Shown here one piece after another: positions 1 to 6,179 of a stretch of DNA of 7,418 nt. This DNA is from a candidate division TA06 bacterium. GTDB taxonomy: Bacteria > Hydrothermota > DG-26 > E44-bin18 > JADFOU01. The stretch covers positions 1 to 7,418 of the forward strand of contig JADFOU010000098.1 of the NCBI GenBank assembly GCA_022562655.1, written 5' to 3'. Numbering within the stretch: the first letter of the stretch is position 1; every line of letters begins with the position of its first letter. A program made the translations under genes and the position numbers. The notes under the pieces are model-generated. The model did not search any database. It saw only the letters and a program-made list of their open reading frames with translations, and was not told the origin of the DNA.

Positions 1-45
1 TAGATTGGCTGAAGTGATGACGTCCAAGTAGCAGATAACAGTGGC

Positions 46-78
46 AGTGGCAGTTTACTGCTACTGCAAACTGCCACT
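46..78. repeat. Inverted repeat just upstream of holB
   Basis: Arms at 46-56 and 68-78 (AGTGGCAGTTT and its exact complement) form an 11-bp perfect stem around an 11-nt loop. A tandem GTGGCA (41-46, 47-52) overlaps the left arm. No T-tract follows on either side, so it is not a convincing intrinsic terminator. It sits 17 nt before the holB ATG and would fall in the holB leader or intercistronic RNA if an upstream gene is co-transcribed. Stop codons occur early in all three plus frames before it, so any upstream gene ends within the first few dozen bases. It is most likely one of the short palindromic repeats scattered through this window. Confidence 0.7.
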
Positions 79-95
79 AAAAACTATCCTCAAAG

Positions 96-1202
96 ATGTT
101 TGATGAAATTATTGGTCAAGAGATCCCCAAACTCCTCCTCCAGAGGACTTTAAAACAAAACCGTCTCCCCAGTGCCTTTCTCTTTTATGGACCCGAGGGA
201 GTGGGAAAGAGAACTACAGCCCTAATTTTCGCAAAGGCCGTCAATTGCAAAGAAAAACAAGGAGACGCCTGTGGCGTCTGTTCCTCCTGCAAGAAAATAG
301 CCAATGAGAATCATCCGGATGTCCGGGTGATCCGGCCCGAACCTTCCGGAAAGGGTGAGCTCATTCCTATTGATACAGTGAAAGCGATACGACATGAAGT
401 CTCCTTGAGACCCTTTGAGGGGAGAAAGCGGCTTTTTCTAGTTATCCATAGTGACCGCATGAAACTTGAGGCATCCAACGCCTTTTTGAAGACCCTGGAG
501 GAACCACCTCTCGACACTCTCTTCATCCTCACTTCCACTCGACCGGACTTCCTTCTCCCCACAATTCTCTCTCGATGTCAAAAGATCCGGTTTAGAAGGC
601 TGACCTCAGCAGAGGTCGAGAGGGCCCTTGTGGAGCGTAGGGGCGTATTGCCAAACGCCCCTACACCGGAGAATACAAGGCTACTCTCCCGCCTCTCATG
701 GGGGCGCCTGGGATTTGCCTTGAACCTCATGGGCGAGGGGTTCTTTGAAGCCAGAAAGAGATTTGCAGATTTTTTCTTCAAATTACCTTCTACAACCCAT
801 CTTGAGGTTTTGGATTTCATCGAAGACCAAGAGTCTCCAGAGATGCTCCGATTTCTCTTCTCCATCTACCGGGACCTCCTCCTCTTGAAAGCATGCTCCG
901 AGCCTTTAGTTGCGGGTCCGCCTCAGGCAGGCGAAGTGACCACGAGATTGCTTCGTCGCAACGCTCCTCGCAATGACAGGCAACAAGAAGAGAAAGACAG
1001 GCGAGGAGAAGGGGATGGAGAAGGTTTGGTTGTAAACACGGATCTCCTCCCCCGCTTGAAGACCTTTGTGGAGACCTTATCTATGGAAGAGATCCTTTCC
1101 AGAATCCAGGAACTGGAGACTGGCTGGAGTGCCATGCATGGGTCCGTCAACTCACGTCTCATCCTTTCTACATTCCTCTTTCAACACCTTAAGACGAATT
1201 GA
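96..1202 (+). CDS. holB: DNA polymerase III subunit delta' (clamp loader)
   Basis: Delta' is a structural AAA+ subunit of the cytoplasmic clamp loader, which opens the beta clamp and places it on primed DNA. Visible landmarks: start MFDEIIGQE; Walker A GPEGVGKRT at residues 32-40; a zinc module with C51, C59, C62 and C65; VIHSDRM (116-122) in the Walker B/DEAD-box region; the family signature around LEASNAFLKTLEEPP (124-138); sensor-1 region TST (146-148); and LSRC (158-161). At 368 residues it is longer than the usual roughly 320-340. The excess coincides with two palindromic repeats read in frame: residues 181-190 (nt 637-664) and about 275-295 (nt 919-980). The latter is followed by a charged low-complexity stretch rich in E, K, D, R and G to about residue 310. 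No clear Shine-Dalgarno precedes the ATG, but the start matches the family N-terminus. metG follows after 66 nt, probably in one operon; holB and metG are neighbours in many Desulfobacterota and Firmicutes. DnaX is a less likely alternative because there is no DnaX-like C-terminal extension. Confidence 0.93.
   Translation: MFDEIIGQEIPKLLLQRTLKQNRLPSAFLFYGPEGVGKRTTALIFAKAVNCKEKQGDACGVCSSCKKIANENHPDVRVIRPEPSGKGELIPIDTVKAIRHEVSLRPFEGRKRLFLVIHSDRMKLEASNAFLKTLEEPPLDTLFILTSTRPDFLLPTILSRCQKIRFRRLTSAEVERALVERRGVLPNAPTPENTRLLSRLSWGRLGFALNLMGEGFFEARKRFADFFFKLPSTTHLEVLDFIEDQESPEMLRFLFSIYRDLLLLKACSEPLVAGPPQAGEVTTRLLRRNAPRNDRQQEEKDRRGEGDGEGLVVNTDLLPRLKTFVETLSMEEILSRIQELETGWSAMHGSVNSRLILSTFLFQHLKTN
637..664. 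repeat. Palindromic repeat inside holB frame
   Basis: The arms GTAGGGGCGT (637-646) and ACGCCCCTAC (655-664) are perfect complements over 10 bp with an 8-nt loop. The element reads through in frame as residues 181-190 of delta' (RRGVLPNAPT), at the junction between the ATPase module and the following helical domain. I recall similar GTAGGGGCGTATTGC-type palindromes as dispersed intergenic repeats in environmental bacterial genomes; that is memory, not a search. Confidence 0.8.
919..980. repeat. Composite dispersed repeat inside holB frame
   Basis: Two motifs lie side by side. CGCCT/AGGCG arms (919-923, 929-933) enclose CAGGC. An element at 944-978 starts GAGATTGCTTCGTCGC and ends GCAATGACA, with ATTGC/GCAAT arms at 947-951 and 970-974. 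The second element resembles 4743-4775 in the capA-ompA gap, which has the same GAGAT...TCGC...CTC...AATGACA layout. It is translated in frame as about residues 275-295 of delta', which are rich in R, N and P and unlike a helical-bundle sequence. Confidence 0.75.
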
Positions 1203-1268
1203 AAAATCAGAATTCATAATTCGACATTCGATATTCAACATTCAATCATATCAATATAAAAAATTTTC
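1203..1268. other. holB-metG intercistronic spacer with ATTC-phased repeats
   Basis: This AT-rich 66-nt spacer contains an ATTC tetramer recurring about every 8-9 bases (ATTCATA, ATTCGAC, ATTCGAT, ATTCAAC, ATTCAAT) between about 1210 and 1248. There is no terminator-like hairpin, which fits co-transcription of holB and metG. No Shine-Dalgarno is visible before metG: the last bases before the ATG are A/T only apart from one C. Confidence 0.5.
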
Positions 1269-3290
1269 ATGAAGAGAATTTTGGTAACAAGCGCCCTCCC
1301 CTATGCCAATGGTTCCATCCATCTGGGACAGCTTGCAGGATGTTACCTCCCTGCCGATATCTACACCCGCTACCAGAGACTCATGGGACGGGATGTCCTC
1401 CATATCTGTGGAACGGATGAGCATGGAGTACCTATTACACTTAGAGCAGAAGAGGAAAAAATTACTCCCCGGGAGATTGTGGATCGCTTTTATACAGATA
1501 TCCGAAGAAGTTTAGAGGCCTTCGGCATCCACTACGACAACTTTTCAAGAACTTCTCTCCCTCTACATCATAAAATTGCTCAGGATTTCTTCCTGAAACT
1601 TTACCAGAAAGGTTATCTCGTTCCGAAAAACCAAACTCAATTCTACTGTACCTATGATAAACGTTTCTTAGCAGATCGGTATATTGAAGGGTCATGCCCC
1701 TACTGCAAGGCTGAAGGTGCACGAGGAGATCAGTGTGAAAACTGTGGAAAATGGCTTGAACCTACAAAGCTGATCCAACCAAAATGTAAAATCTGTGGGA
1801 GGACCCCGGAGCTCAGAGAGACCCGACACTGGTTCTTCCAGTTAGACAAGGTTCAAAAGGAATTGGAAGAGTGGATGCGGAGAAAGACAACCTGGAAGGA
1901 GAATGTTCTTCGATTTAGTGAGGGATGGTTCCGAGAGGGGCTTACCGAACGTTCCATCACCCGGGATATAGATTGGGGGGTCCCTGTCCCCCTCCCGGAG
2001 GCGAAAGAGAAGGTGATCTATGTCTGGTTTGAGGCTCTGATCGGTTATATATCTGCCACGGTTGAATGGGCGGAGAAGAAAGGGGACCCGAATGCCTGGA
2101 GACCCTACTGGTTCGATCCAGAAACCCAACTCGTCCATTTCATCGGGAAGGACAATATTGTCTTCCACGCCATCGTCTGGCCTGGTATGCTCTTAGCTCA
2201 CGGTGACTACATCCTTCCCTCCGAGATCCCTGCCAATGAGTTTCTCACGATCAAAGGGGAGAAGTTTTCTACCAGTCGGAACTTAGCGGTCTGGCTTCCG
2301 GATGTTCTCAAGACTTTTGAACCAGATCTCTTTCGCTATGCCCTTACCATCAACTCTCCGGAGAAACGGGATGCTGACTTCTCCTGGGAGGATTTTCAGA
2401 AGCGGAACAATACGGAACTGGCGGATATCTTAGGAAATTTTGTCAACCGAACCCTATCTTTCACACACCAATATCTAGATGGAAAGGTGCCAGAACCCTC
2501 CGATTTTTCCGAGGAGGATCAAAAAATTCTAAAGAAACTGGAGAGACTTCCCAAGGAAGTGGGAGGGCTTTTAGAAAAATTCGAAGCGAAACGTGCACTC
2601 AAAGCGGTGATGAAAATTACCAAAGAGGCCAATCGCCATTTTGACTCCCGGGAGCCCTGGCGGACCCGGAAGGGGGATCCCGCAGACTGTCGCACCGCCC
2701 TCTTCGTCTCCCTTCAAGTAATCGAGGTGCTCAGCAGGGTTCTCGACCCCTTTTTGCCCTTCACCTCAAAAAAGATTCAACAGACATTCAGCAATGGGAA
2801 AAGAGTCCATCAACCACTCCGCTGGGAAGGGGATTCCCAATTAGAGCATGGAAGGCCTTTGGGGAAGCCTGAGATCCTTTTCCCCAAACTGGAGGATGAA
2901 ATCATCCAGATTCAAGTCGAAAAGTTATACGGAAGACCTCAACCTGCCCCAAAAGGAGAGATCATGGAAGAGATTTCAATCGATGAGTTTAAAAAACTTG
3001 ACCTCCGCGTTGCAGAGGTCTTAAAGGCTGAACAAGCGGAAGGAACGAAGAACCTCATCCGGCTGCAGATCAAGGTCGGAGAAGAAGAACGGCAGATTGT
3101 CGCGGGGATCGCCCAGTGGTATTCCCCTGAAGAGATTATCGGAAAACGGATCATTGTGCTCGCTAACCTGAAACCTGCGGTGATCCGGGGATTTGAATCG
3201 AAGGGGATGCTCTTAGCCGCTCAGGACGACTCGGAATTGTCCATCGTAGTCTTAGACAAACCCTTAAAGAGTGGGGCAAAAGTGAGTTGA
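1269..3290 (+). CDS. metG: Methionyl-tRNA synthetase, with C-terminal tRNA-binding domain
   Basis: This cytoplasmic class I enzyme charges tRNA-Met with methionine using ATP. At 673 residues it is full length for the dimeric type that carries a C-terminal tRNA-binding domain. The Rossmann core begins at once with TSALPYANGSIHLGQ (8-21); the HIGH box reads HLGQ (18-21). ICGTDEHG is at 46-53. The zinc-knuckle insertion has C143/C146, C156/C159 and C173/C176. The KMSKS loop reads KFSTS (332-336), followed by RNLAVWL as in the KxSTSRN subfamily known from Bacteroidota-like and E. coli-like enzymes. The anticodon-binding helical domain covers about 375-540. A Trbp111/EMAP-like OB-fold tRNA-binding domain covers about 569-673 (IDEFKKLDLRVAEV, VAGIAQWY, ANLKPAVIRGFESKGMLLAA). 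The start is set by the family N-terminus despite the lack of a visible Shine-Dalgarno. It follows holB on the same strand and converges with capA. No frameshift is seen. Confidence 0.97.
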   Translation: MKRILVTSALPYANGSIHLGQLAGCYLPADIYTRYQRLMGRDVLHICGTDEHGVPITLRAEEEKITPREIVDRFYTDIRRSLEAFGIHYDNFSRTSLPLHHKIAQDFFLKLYQKGYLVPKNQTQFYCTYDKRFLADRYIEGSCPYCKAEGARGDQCENCGKWLEPTKLIQPKCKICGRTPELRETRHWFFQLDKVQKELEEWMRRKTTWKENVLRFSEGWFREGLTERSITRDIDWGVPVPLPEAKEKVIYVWFEALIGYISATVEWAEKKGDPNAWRPYWFDPETQLVHFIGKDNIVFHAIVWPGMLLAHGDYILPSEIPANEFLTIKGEKFSTSRNLAVWLPDVLKTFEPDLFRYALTINSPEKRDADFSWEDFQKRNNTELADILGNFVNRTLSFTHQYLDGKVPEPSDFSEEDQKILKKLERLPKEVGGLLEKFEAKRALKAVMKITKEANRHFDSREPWRTRKGDPADCRTALFVSLQVIEVLSRVLDPFLPFTSKKIQQTFSNGKRVHQPLRWEGDSQLEHGRPLGKPEILFPKLEDEIIQIQVEKLYGRPQPAPKGEIMEEISIDEFKKLDLRVAEVLKAEQAEGTKNLIRLQIKVGEEERQIVAGIAQWYSPEEIIGKRIIVLANLKPAVIRGFESKGMLLAAQDDSELSIVVLDKPLKSGAKVS

Positions 3291-3307
3291 AACCATAAGC
3301 CTCTCCT

Positions 3308-3330
3308 GCCTGCCTGACCGGTAGGCAGGC
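3308..3330. repeat. Palindromic repeat between metG and capA
   Basis: GCCTGCCT (3308-3315) pairs with AGGCAGGC (3323-3330) around GACCGGT. A second, imperfect GCCC/GGGC inverted repeat follows to about 3348. It lies 18 nt past the metG stop in the convergent gap. The GC-rich hairpin could halt transcription, but no T-tract follows, so I call it a dispersed repeat rather than a terminator. The same CCTGCCTG/CAGGCAGG core recurs at 4705-4725. I see no gene in the rest of the 3291-3454 gap. Confidence 0.7.
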
Positions 3331-3454
3331 CCGCCCGTGGGTAGGGCAAAGGGAGAATCGGGCTCGGGGCGTCAGACCAGGGATTACACGAGATCGGCAC
3401 AGAGAGTTTGAGAGTTAAAGGCAACTAAGAATTTGTCTCCTCGTGGTTGCTCTG

Positions 3455-4513
3455 TTACTCAATGATTCCAATTCCATTTTCAATCTTGAGTACCGTTCCC
3501 AACTCATTACAAAAAGCTTCAATCTTATTCAACTCTTTTTCTCCTTCTCTCCCCTCCAGCACCCTTGGCTGAAATTGCACAAAAAAATTATTGACATCAA
3601 GAGGGATCACCTCTGCCCTCTTCCACCCTTTTTTTGTAAATACAACTTTGAAGATCATGCCGCTGGGCTTCTCGCTGTAGGAACCAAAAGCAAAATTCCC
3701 GAGACTGTAGGCGATGATCCCTTTTTTATAGCTCTCAATCCCCTGAACGGTATGGGGATGATGACCAATAATACAATCAGCACCCTCTCGAATCGCCAGA
3801 TGGGCTAGGCGTCTCATATATCTTTTGGGTTCTGTCTCCAATTCCCCTCCCCAGTGAAATGAGACAACCACGATGTCCGCTTTCCTCTTCGCTTTATGAA
3901 TATCCCAGCGAAGATAATCCGCCCTTCCAGCAGCAGTTCCACCATGGTTTCGGGTTGCATTGAACTCTAAGGGAAAAGTATTGGAATAAGAAAGAAAGGC
4001 AACTCGAATTCCCTTCACTTCAAAGAAGGCGGGCTCTCGAGCCTCCTTCAGGTCCTTTCCTGCCCCTGAATGACGAATCCCCGCCTCGTCCAGAATGGAG
4101 AGAGTAGAATGCAGAGCCTCCATTCCATAGTCCATTGTATGGTTATTGGCTAAAGAAACCCCATCAAATCCAGCGTAGAGGAGACCTTCCACAAACTCTG
4201 GAGGAACGAGGAAGGTATACTTCTTTGGAAAAGGGATCCCTCCCGTCCCAAAGGGTGCCTCCAAATTACAGAAGGCAAGGTCACCGGTACGGAGGAGTTC
4301 CTTTGTCCTCTTAAAGGGATATGCCATACCTTCTCTCCGGATCATCTCCACCATCCTCCCCCCCATCATCAAATCTCCCACAAAGAGAATGCTGATCTCC
4401 TCTTGGGTAGCCGCAGGCTTTAGCCTGCGTGAAGAATAGGGATCCCCTTGGTTCCCTCCACTCTCTCCTAAAAGGGAGAGAAAGAAAACCACGAAAAGAA
4501 CGATCGTTCTCAT
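3455..4513 (-). CDS. Exported CapA-family (metallophosphatase-fold) protein
   Basis: This is a member of the CapA / poly-gamma-glutamate biosynthesis family, whose fold is related to calcineurin-like metallophosphatases; the reaction of most members is unknown. Numbering is from the ATG at 4513 (352 residues). An N-terminal hydrophobic signal (MRTIVLFVVFFLSLLGESGG) predicts export. The domain starts at about 40 with family motifs in order: GDLMMGG (46-52), NLEAP (83-87), ANNHTMDYG (122-130), FHWGGE (219-224), GHHPHTVQG (250-258) and YSLGNFAFG (269-277). The conserved D, N and H positions for metal binding appear intact. A GTG six bases upstream (4519) is an alternative start; I prefer the ATG because it leads straight into the signal peptide, and neither has a clear Shine-Dalgarno. 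A palindromic repeat encodes residues 28-34, just between signal and domain. There are no capB or capC neighbours, so polyglutamate synthesis is not supported; a cell-envelope role is inferred from the signal only. The gene lies downstream of ompA on the same strand, 387 nt away. Confidence 0.92.
   Translation of the reverse strand: MRTIVLFVVFFLSLLGESGGNQGDPYSSRRLKPAATQEEISILFVGDLMMGGRMVEMIRREGMAYPFKRTKELLRTGDLAFCNLEAPFGTGGIPFPKKYTFLVPPEFVEGLLYAGFDGVSLANNHTMDYGMEALHSTLSILDEAGIRHSGAGKDLKEAREPAFFEVKGIRVAFLSYSNTFPLEFNATRNHGGTAAGRADYLRWDIHKAKRKADIVVVSFHWGGELETEPKRYMRRLAHLAIREGADCIIGHHPHTVQGIESYKKGIIAYSLGNFAFGSYSEKPSGMIFKVVFTKKGWKRAEVIPLDVNNFFVQFQPRVLEGREGEKELNKIEAFCNELGTVLKIENGIGIIE
4412..4429. 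repeat. Palindromic repeat inside capA frame
   Basis: CGCAGGC (4412-4418) and GCCTGCG (4423-4429) pair perfectly around TTTA. On the coding strand it reads CGCAGGCTAAAGCCTGCG and is followed by GCTACC. I recall this as a dispersed repeat family in environmental genomes. It codes for residues SRRLKPA, in the linker between the signal peptide and the CapA domain, where extra residues should be tolerated. Confidence 0.75.
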
Positions 4514-4584
4514 TCCCACTTTGAATGATACTAAAATTCAAGGCGGGTTCAAATACCCGCCTCAAATCCTTTGCATTCTCTATC

Positions 4585-4615
4585 TAGTTTTTGCTGAAAA
4601 AGTCAGCAAAAACTA
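4585..4615. repeat. 13-bp perfect hairpin, A/T-rich
   Basis: TAGTTTTTGCTGA (4585-4597) pairs with TCAGCAAAAACTA (4603-4615) around AAAAG. It lies about 70 nt upstream of the capA start, so it would be in the capA leader RNA if transcription comes from ompA. No separate T-tract follows the stem on either strand, so terminator function is uncertain. Confidence 0.7.
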
Positions 4616-4825
4616 CCCTGTCCTCGACTTCTGCCGTTCGAGGCTCTGAGGAGCCCTCAGGCTCTCGAAGAGAGGCTCGTACTCGAAGAGAGCAAAGTCG
4701 AAGGCCTGCCTGCCGAACAGGCAGGGTCTATCATTTCATTAGGAGATGAAATTCATCGCTTCACTCAGAATGACAATAGAGGGTACTTTTTCAGTGTGAA
4801 CTATCTATTACCTACTGATTCCTGC

Positions 4826-4885
4826 CCCCGCCTGAAGCGGGGCTACCACGCTCCGTCGCGCTCCGTCGCCGAAGCTCTGGAGCGT
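4826..4885. repeat. GC-rich hairpins just past the ompA stop
   Basis: CCCCGC/GCGGGG (4826-4831, 4837-4842, loop CTGAA) is followed by arms ACGCTCC (4848-4854) and GGAGCGT (4879-4885). Between them is a tandem duplication of GCTCCGTCGC (4850-4859, 4860-4869). They lie 16-75 nt downstream of the ompA stop on the minus strand. They could stabilise the mRNA 3' end or slow polymerase, but there is no T-tract to make a standard intrinsic terminator. Confidence 0.65.
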
Positions 4886-4900
4886 AGGTAACAAACTGGT

Positions 4901-5656
4901 TTATTGACTCATCCCAAGCAGTTCCTCATTCATCGGTGCCAGGATGATCTCGATTCGTCGGTTCCTCTGCCTCCCCTCCTCTGTCTTATTGGAAGCAACG
5001 GGACGAAATTTGGAGTAACCCGAAGGGGCAAGCCTCTCTGGCTCAATCCCAACAACCTCCTGGAGAAACCGAGCCACCTCTGTGGCTCTTGTCACAGAGA
5101 GCTCCCAGTTGGTTGGAAATTTCTGGACGAGACGGTACCCAATGGGGACATCATCCGTATGCCCTCCAATCCGTATTTCTTTATCCCTTACCTTCATCAG
5201 AATCCGACCCACCCTTGCGAGAATCTTTTTCCCCTGAACCTTGATCTTCGTCTTTCCCGAATCAAAGAAGACCCGATCCAAGACACTCAATTTCAAAAGC
5301 CCCTTCATCTCTGTGATCTCAATCTCACCCTCCTCAATCTCCTTTTTCAGTTCATTGACCAGATCCTCATAGGTGGAGGAGAGCCTCTTGATTTCCTCTT
5401 TCTTTTCCACCTTGAGTTCTCCCACAGAATCCTTCATATACTCCACCTCCCCCTCTAACTTCCCTACCCTCTGGATGAGGCCTCGATTTCGAGCCTTCGC
5501 CGCCTCCACTTCCTCCTCCAATTCCGACTGCCTCTGTAGGAGGGCATCATACTTCGACTCCTTCAAGAGGATACACCCGGTTCCTCCAGAAAGGAGAAGG
5601 AGGGAGAGCCCGGCAAGGATGATTCCCCTTCGGGGATCAAAGCCATATCTTTTCAC
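4901..5656 (-). CDS. OmpA/MotB-family peptidoglycan-binding lipoprotein
   Basis: This is a predicted envelope lipoprotein that anchors a membrane to peptidoglycan. Of 251 residues, 1-28 form a lipoprotein-type signal (basic start, hydrophobic LAGLSLLLLSGG, then C28). The lipobox residues before C28 are G-T-G, a weaker match than the usual L-A-G. A charged heptad-like region at about 34-112 (rich in E, K and L) predicts a coiled-coil stalk. An OmpA-like domain covers about 124-240 and includes FFDSGKTKIK, GHTDDVP (165-171), NWELSVTRATEVARFL (183-198), and GYSKFRPVASN followed by RQRNRRIEI (229-237). By homology to OmpA, an Asp of TDD and R190 are the likely diaminopimelate contacts. NWELS-RA and TDDVP are closer to MotB-type than Pal-type domains. 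It starts with GTG (5656-5654), preceded by AAAGGGGGTG at 5661-5670. The cysteine and the lack of a MotB-like transmembrane and plug layout argue against MotB itself. Its own promoter is at 5702-5730. Confidence 0.92.
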   Translation of the reverse strand: MKRYGFDPRRGIILAGLSLLLLSGGTGCILLKESKYDALLQRQSELEEEVEAAKARNRGLIQRVGKLEGEVEYMKDSVGELKVEKKEEIKRLSSTYEDLVNELKKEIEEGEIEITEMKGLLKLSVLDRVFFDSGKTKIKVQGKKILARVGRILMKVRDKEIRIGGHTDDVPIGYRLVQKFPTNWELSVTRATEVARFLQEVVGIEPERLAPSGYSKFRPVASNKTEEGRQRNRRIEIILAPMNEELLGMSQ

Positions 5657-5690
5657 GATTCACCCCCTTTTCAAAAATGTGAATAATTAT

Positions 5691-5737
5691 ATCAAACTAT
5701 AAATATATATAATCATCTCTATTTTGTCAAGAAAAAA
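5691..5737. repeat. Repeat unit 1 of a duplicated promoter segment
   Basis: This 47-bp block aligns without gaps to 6789-6835 with 39 of 47 identities by my count; most differences are transitions. It contains the ompA-family promoter. In addition, AGCCATATC occurs at 5641-5649 here (spanning codons 3-5 of the gene) and at 6783-6791, directly abutting the second copy. Confidence 0.75.
5702..5730 (-). promoter_or_regulatory. Sigma-70-type promoter of the ompA-family gene
   Basis: On the minus strand, a perfect -35 TTGACA (5730-5725), a 17-nt spacer and -10 TATATT (5707-5702) predict a start near 5695 and a leader of about 40 nt. The -35 is preceded by a T-rich run (TTTTTTC) that could act as an UP element. 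A 19-base motif covering this run and most of the -35 recurs at 6857-6875, and the whole promoter has a diverged copy at 6789-6835. Confidence 0.75.
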
Positions 5738-6029
5738 TGACACTCAAAATCCATTGAAAAGATAGACTCTTTCTCCCCTCATTTTGTTCCCTCCTTCCTC
5801 GTTGACACCTCTTCCTTATGGTCTCAATCTCCCCTTCATCAAGAGGGAGAAATAGATGATTCAGGGTAGGAAGAGGCTCGGGATCTCCATCTGGTGAAAG
5901 AGGTTCCTCTGGGGAAAAATGAACCAGTCCCGTCTCTTCAACCTAAAATAGGCCATAACTTGAATAAAAGAACAAATCTAACCCATTTAACACTTTCTCG
6001 CTCACACCTCCTCGAAGCCTCTCTGACAC
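5727..6029 (-). pseudogene. Unidentified frame interrupted by one amber codon
   Basis: From a GTG at 6029 the minus strand reads 28 codons (starting MSERLRGGVSEKV) to TAG at 5945-5943, then 71 further codons in the same frame to TGA at 5729-5727. The second part has glutamate- and arginine-rich, purine-biased codons like the real genes here (LPLDEGEIETIRKRCQRGRR), unlike the serine/leucine-rich antisense frame. AAGGAGG lies only 3 nt from the GTG, so the start is doubtful. I do not recognise the product. The PLDEGEIETIRKRCQRGR stretch is faintly like the tail of REP-associated tyrosine transposases, but the usual R-G-R-P-F-G signature is missing. The end overlaps the -35 box of the ompA-family gene. 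It may simply be decayed sequence. Confidence 0.3.
5911..5952. repeat. Diverged short direct repeat, copy 1
   Basis: GGGGAAAAATGAACCAGTCC and the following CGTCTC (5911-5936) match 6110-6135 at 22 of 26 positions. After 9 extra bases, AAATAGG (5946-5952) matches 6136-6142. The second copy lies 199 bases away in the same orientation. The family is unknown to me. Confidence 0.5.
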
Positions 6030-6109
6030 AGACCTCCTTTTCTCCTCTTTGTTATCTATACTTAATACTAATTAATGACAACTTTATCTATTCGTTGAAT
6101 CTCAGAAAC

Positions 6110-6142
6110 GGGGCAAATTGACCCAATCCCGTCTCAAATAGG
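6110..6142. repeat. Diverged short direct repeat, copy 2
   Basis: This is the partner of 5911-5952: GGGGCAAATTGACCCAATCC, then CGTCTC and AAATAGG without the 9-base insert. Both lie in the gene-free region between the ompA-family gene and the transposase remnant. Confidence 0.5.
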
Positions 6143-6179
6143 GCAAAATAGCACACCACCATCCTCTCCCCTCCAGAAC

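Larger units (their letters stand above)
4514..4900. other. Gene-free gap built of several palindromic repeats
   Basis: This 387-nt gap between ompA and capA has no credible ORF. From left to right it holds: a 13-bp hairpin (4585-4615); a block bounded by TCGACTT/AAGTCGA (4624-4630, 4695-4701) containing nested GGCTC/GAGCC and a direct repeat CTCGAAGAGAG (4664-4674, 4682-4692); CCTGCCTG/CAGGCAGG (4705-4725); ATTTCAT/ATGAAAT (4733-4752) overlapping a GAGAT...AATGACA element (4743-4775); CCCCGC/GCGGGG (4826-4842); and ACGCTCC/GGAGCGT (4848-4885) enclosing a tandem 10-mer GCTCCGTCGC. This mosaic suggests repeated insertion of unrelated small elements at one tolerant site. Confidence 0.75.

Noticed and set aside
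2..31. Open frame RLAEVMTSK-stop at the left edge, possibly the tail of an upstream gene such as tmk
   Set aside because: Nine residues cannot be assigned, and two other frames also stop early; there is no way to tell which frame, if any, is coding.
3221..3424. Minus-strand ORF with a PTGQAG-type peptide
   Set aside because: It overlaps the metG end antisense, and the peptide arises from translating the CCTGCCTG palindrome; no start signal or family match.
3443..3808. Plus-strand ORF of 121 codons
   Set aside because: Antisense to the well-supported capA gene, with composition typical of a shadow frame.
4311..4565. Minus-strand 84-codon ORF overlapping the capA start
   Set aside because: Out of frame with capA, with no family features; a shadow of the signal-peptide region.
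4585..4615. Bidirectional terminator
   Set aside because: The hairpin is perfect but lacks a T-tract after the stem on either strand and is about 285 nt beyond the ompA stop.
4904..5458. Plus-strand ORF of 184 codons
   Set aside because: Lies wholly antisense to the OmpA-family gene; leucine-, histidine- and proline-rich composition is what the complement of a coiled-coil gene gives.
5894..6121. Plus-strand ORF of 75 codons in the gene-free region
   Set aside because: Serine-, threonine- and leucine-rich with no ribosome-binding site; overlaps antisense to a more coding-like frame and spans both copies of a repeat.
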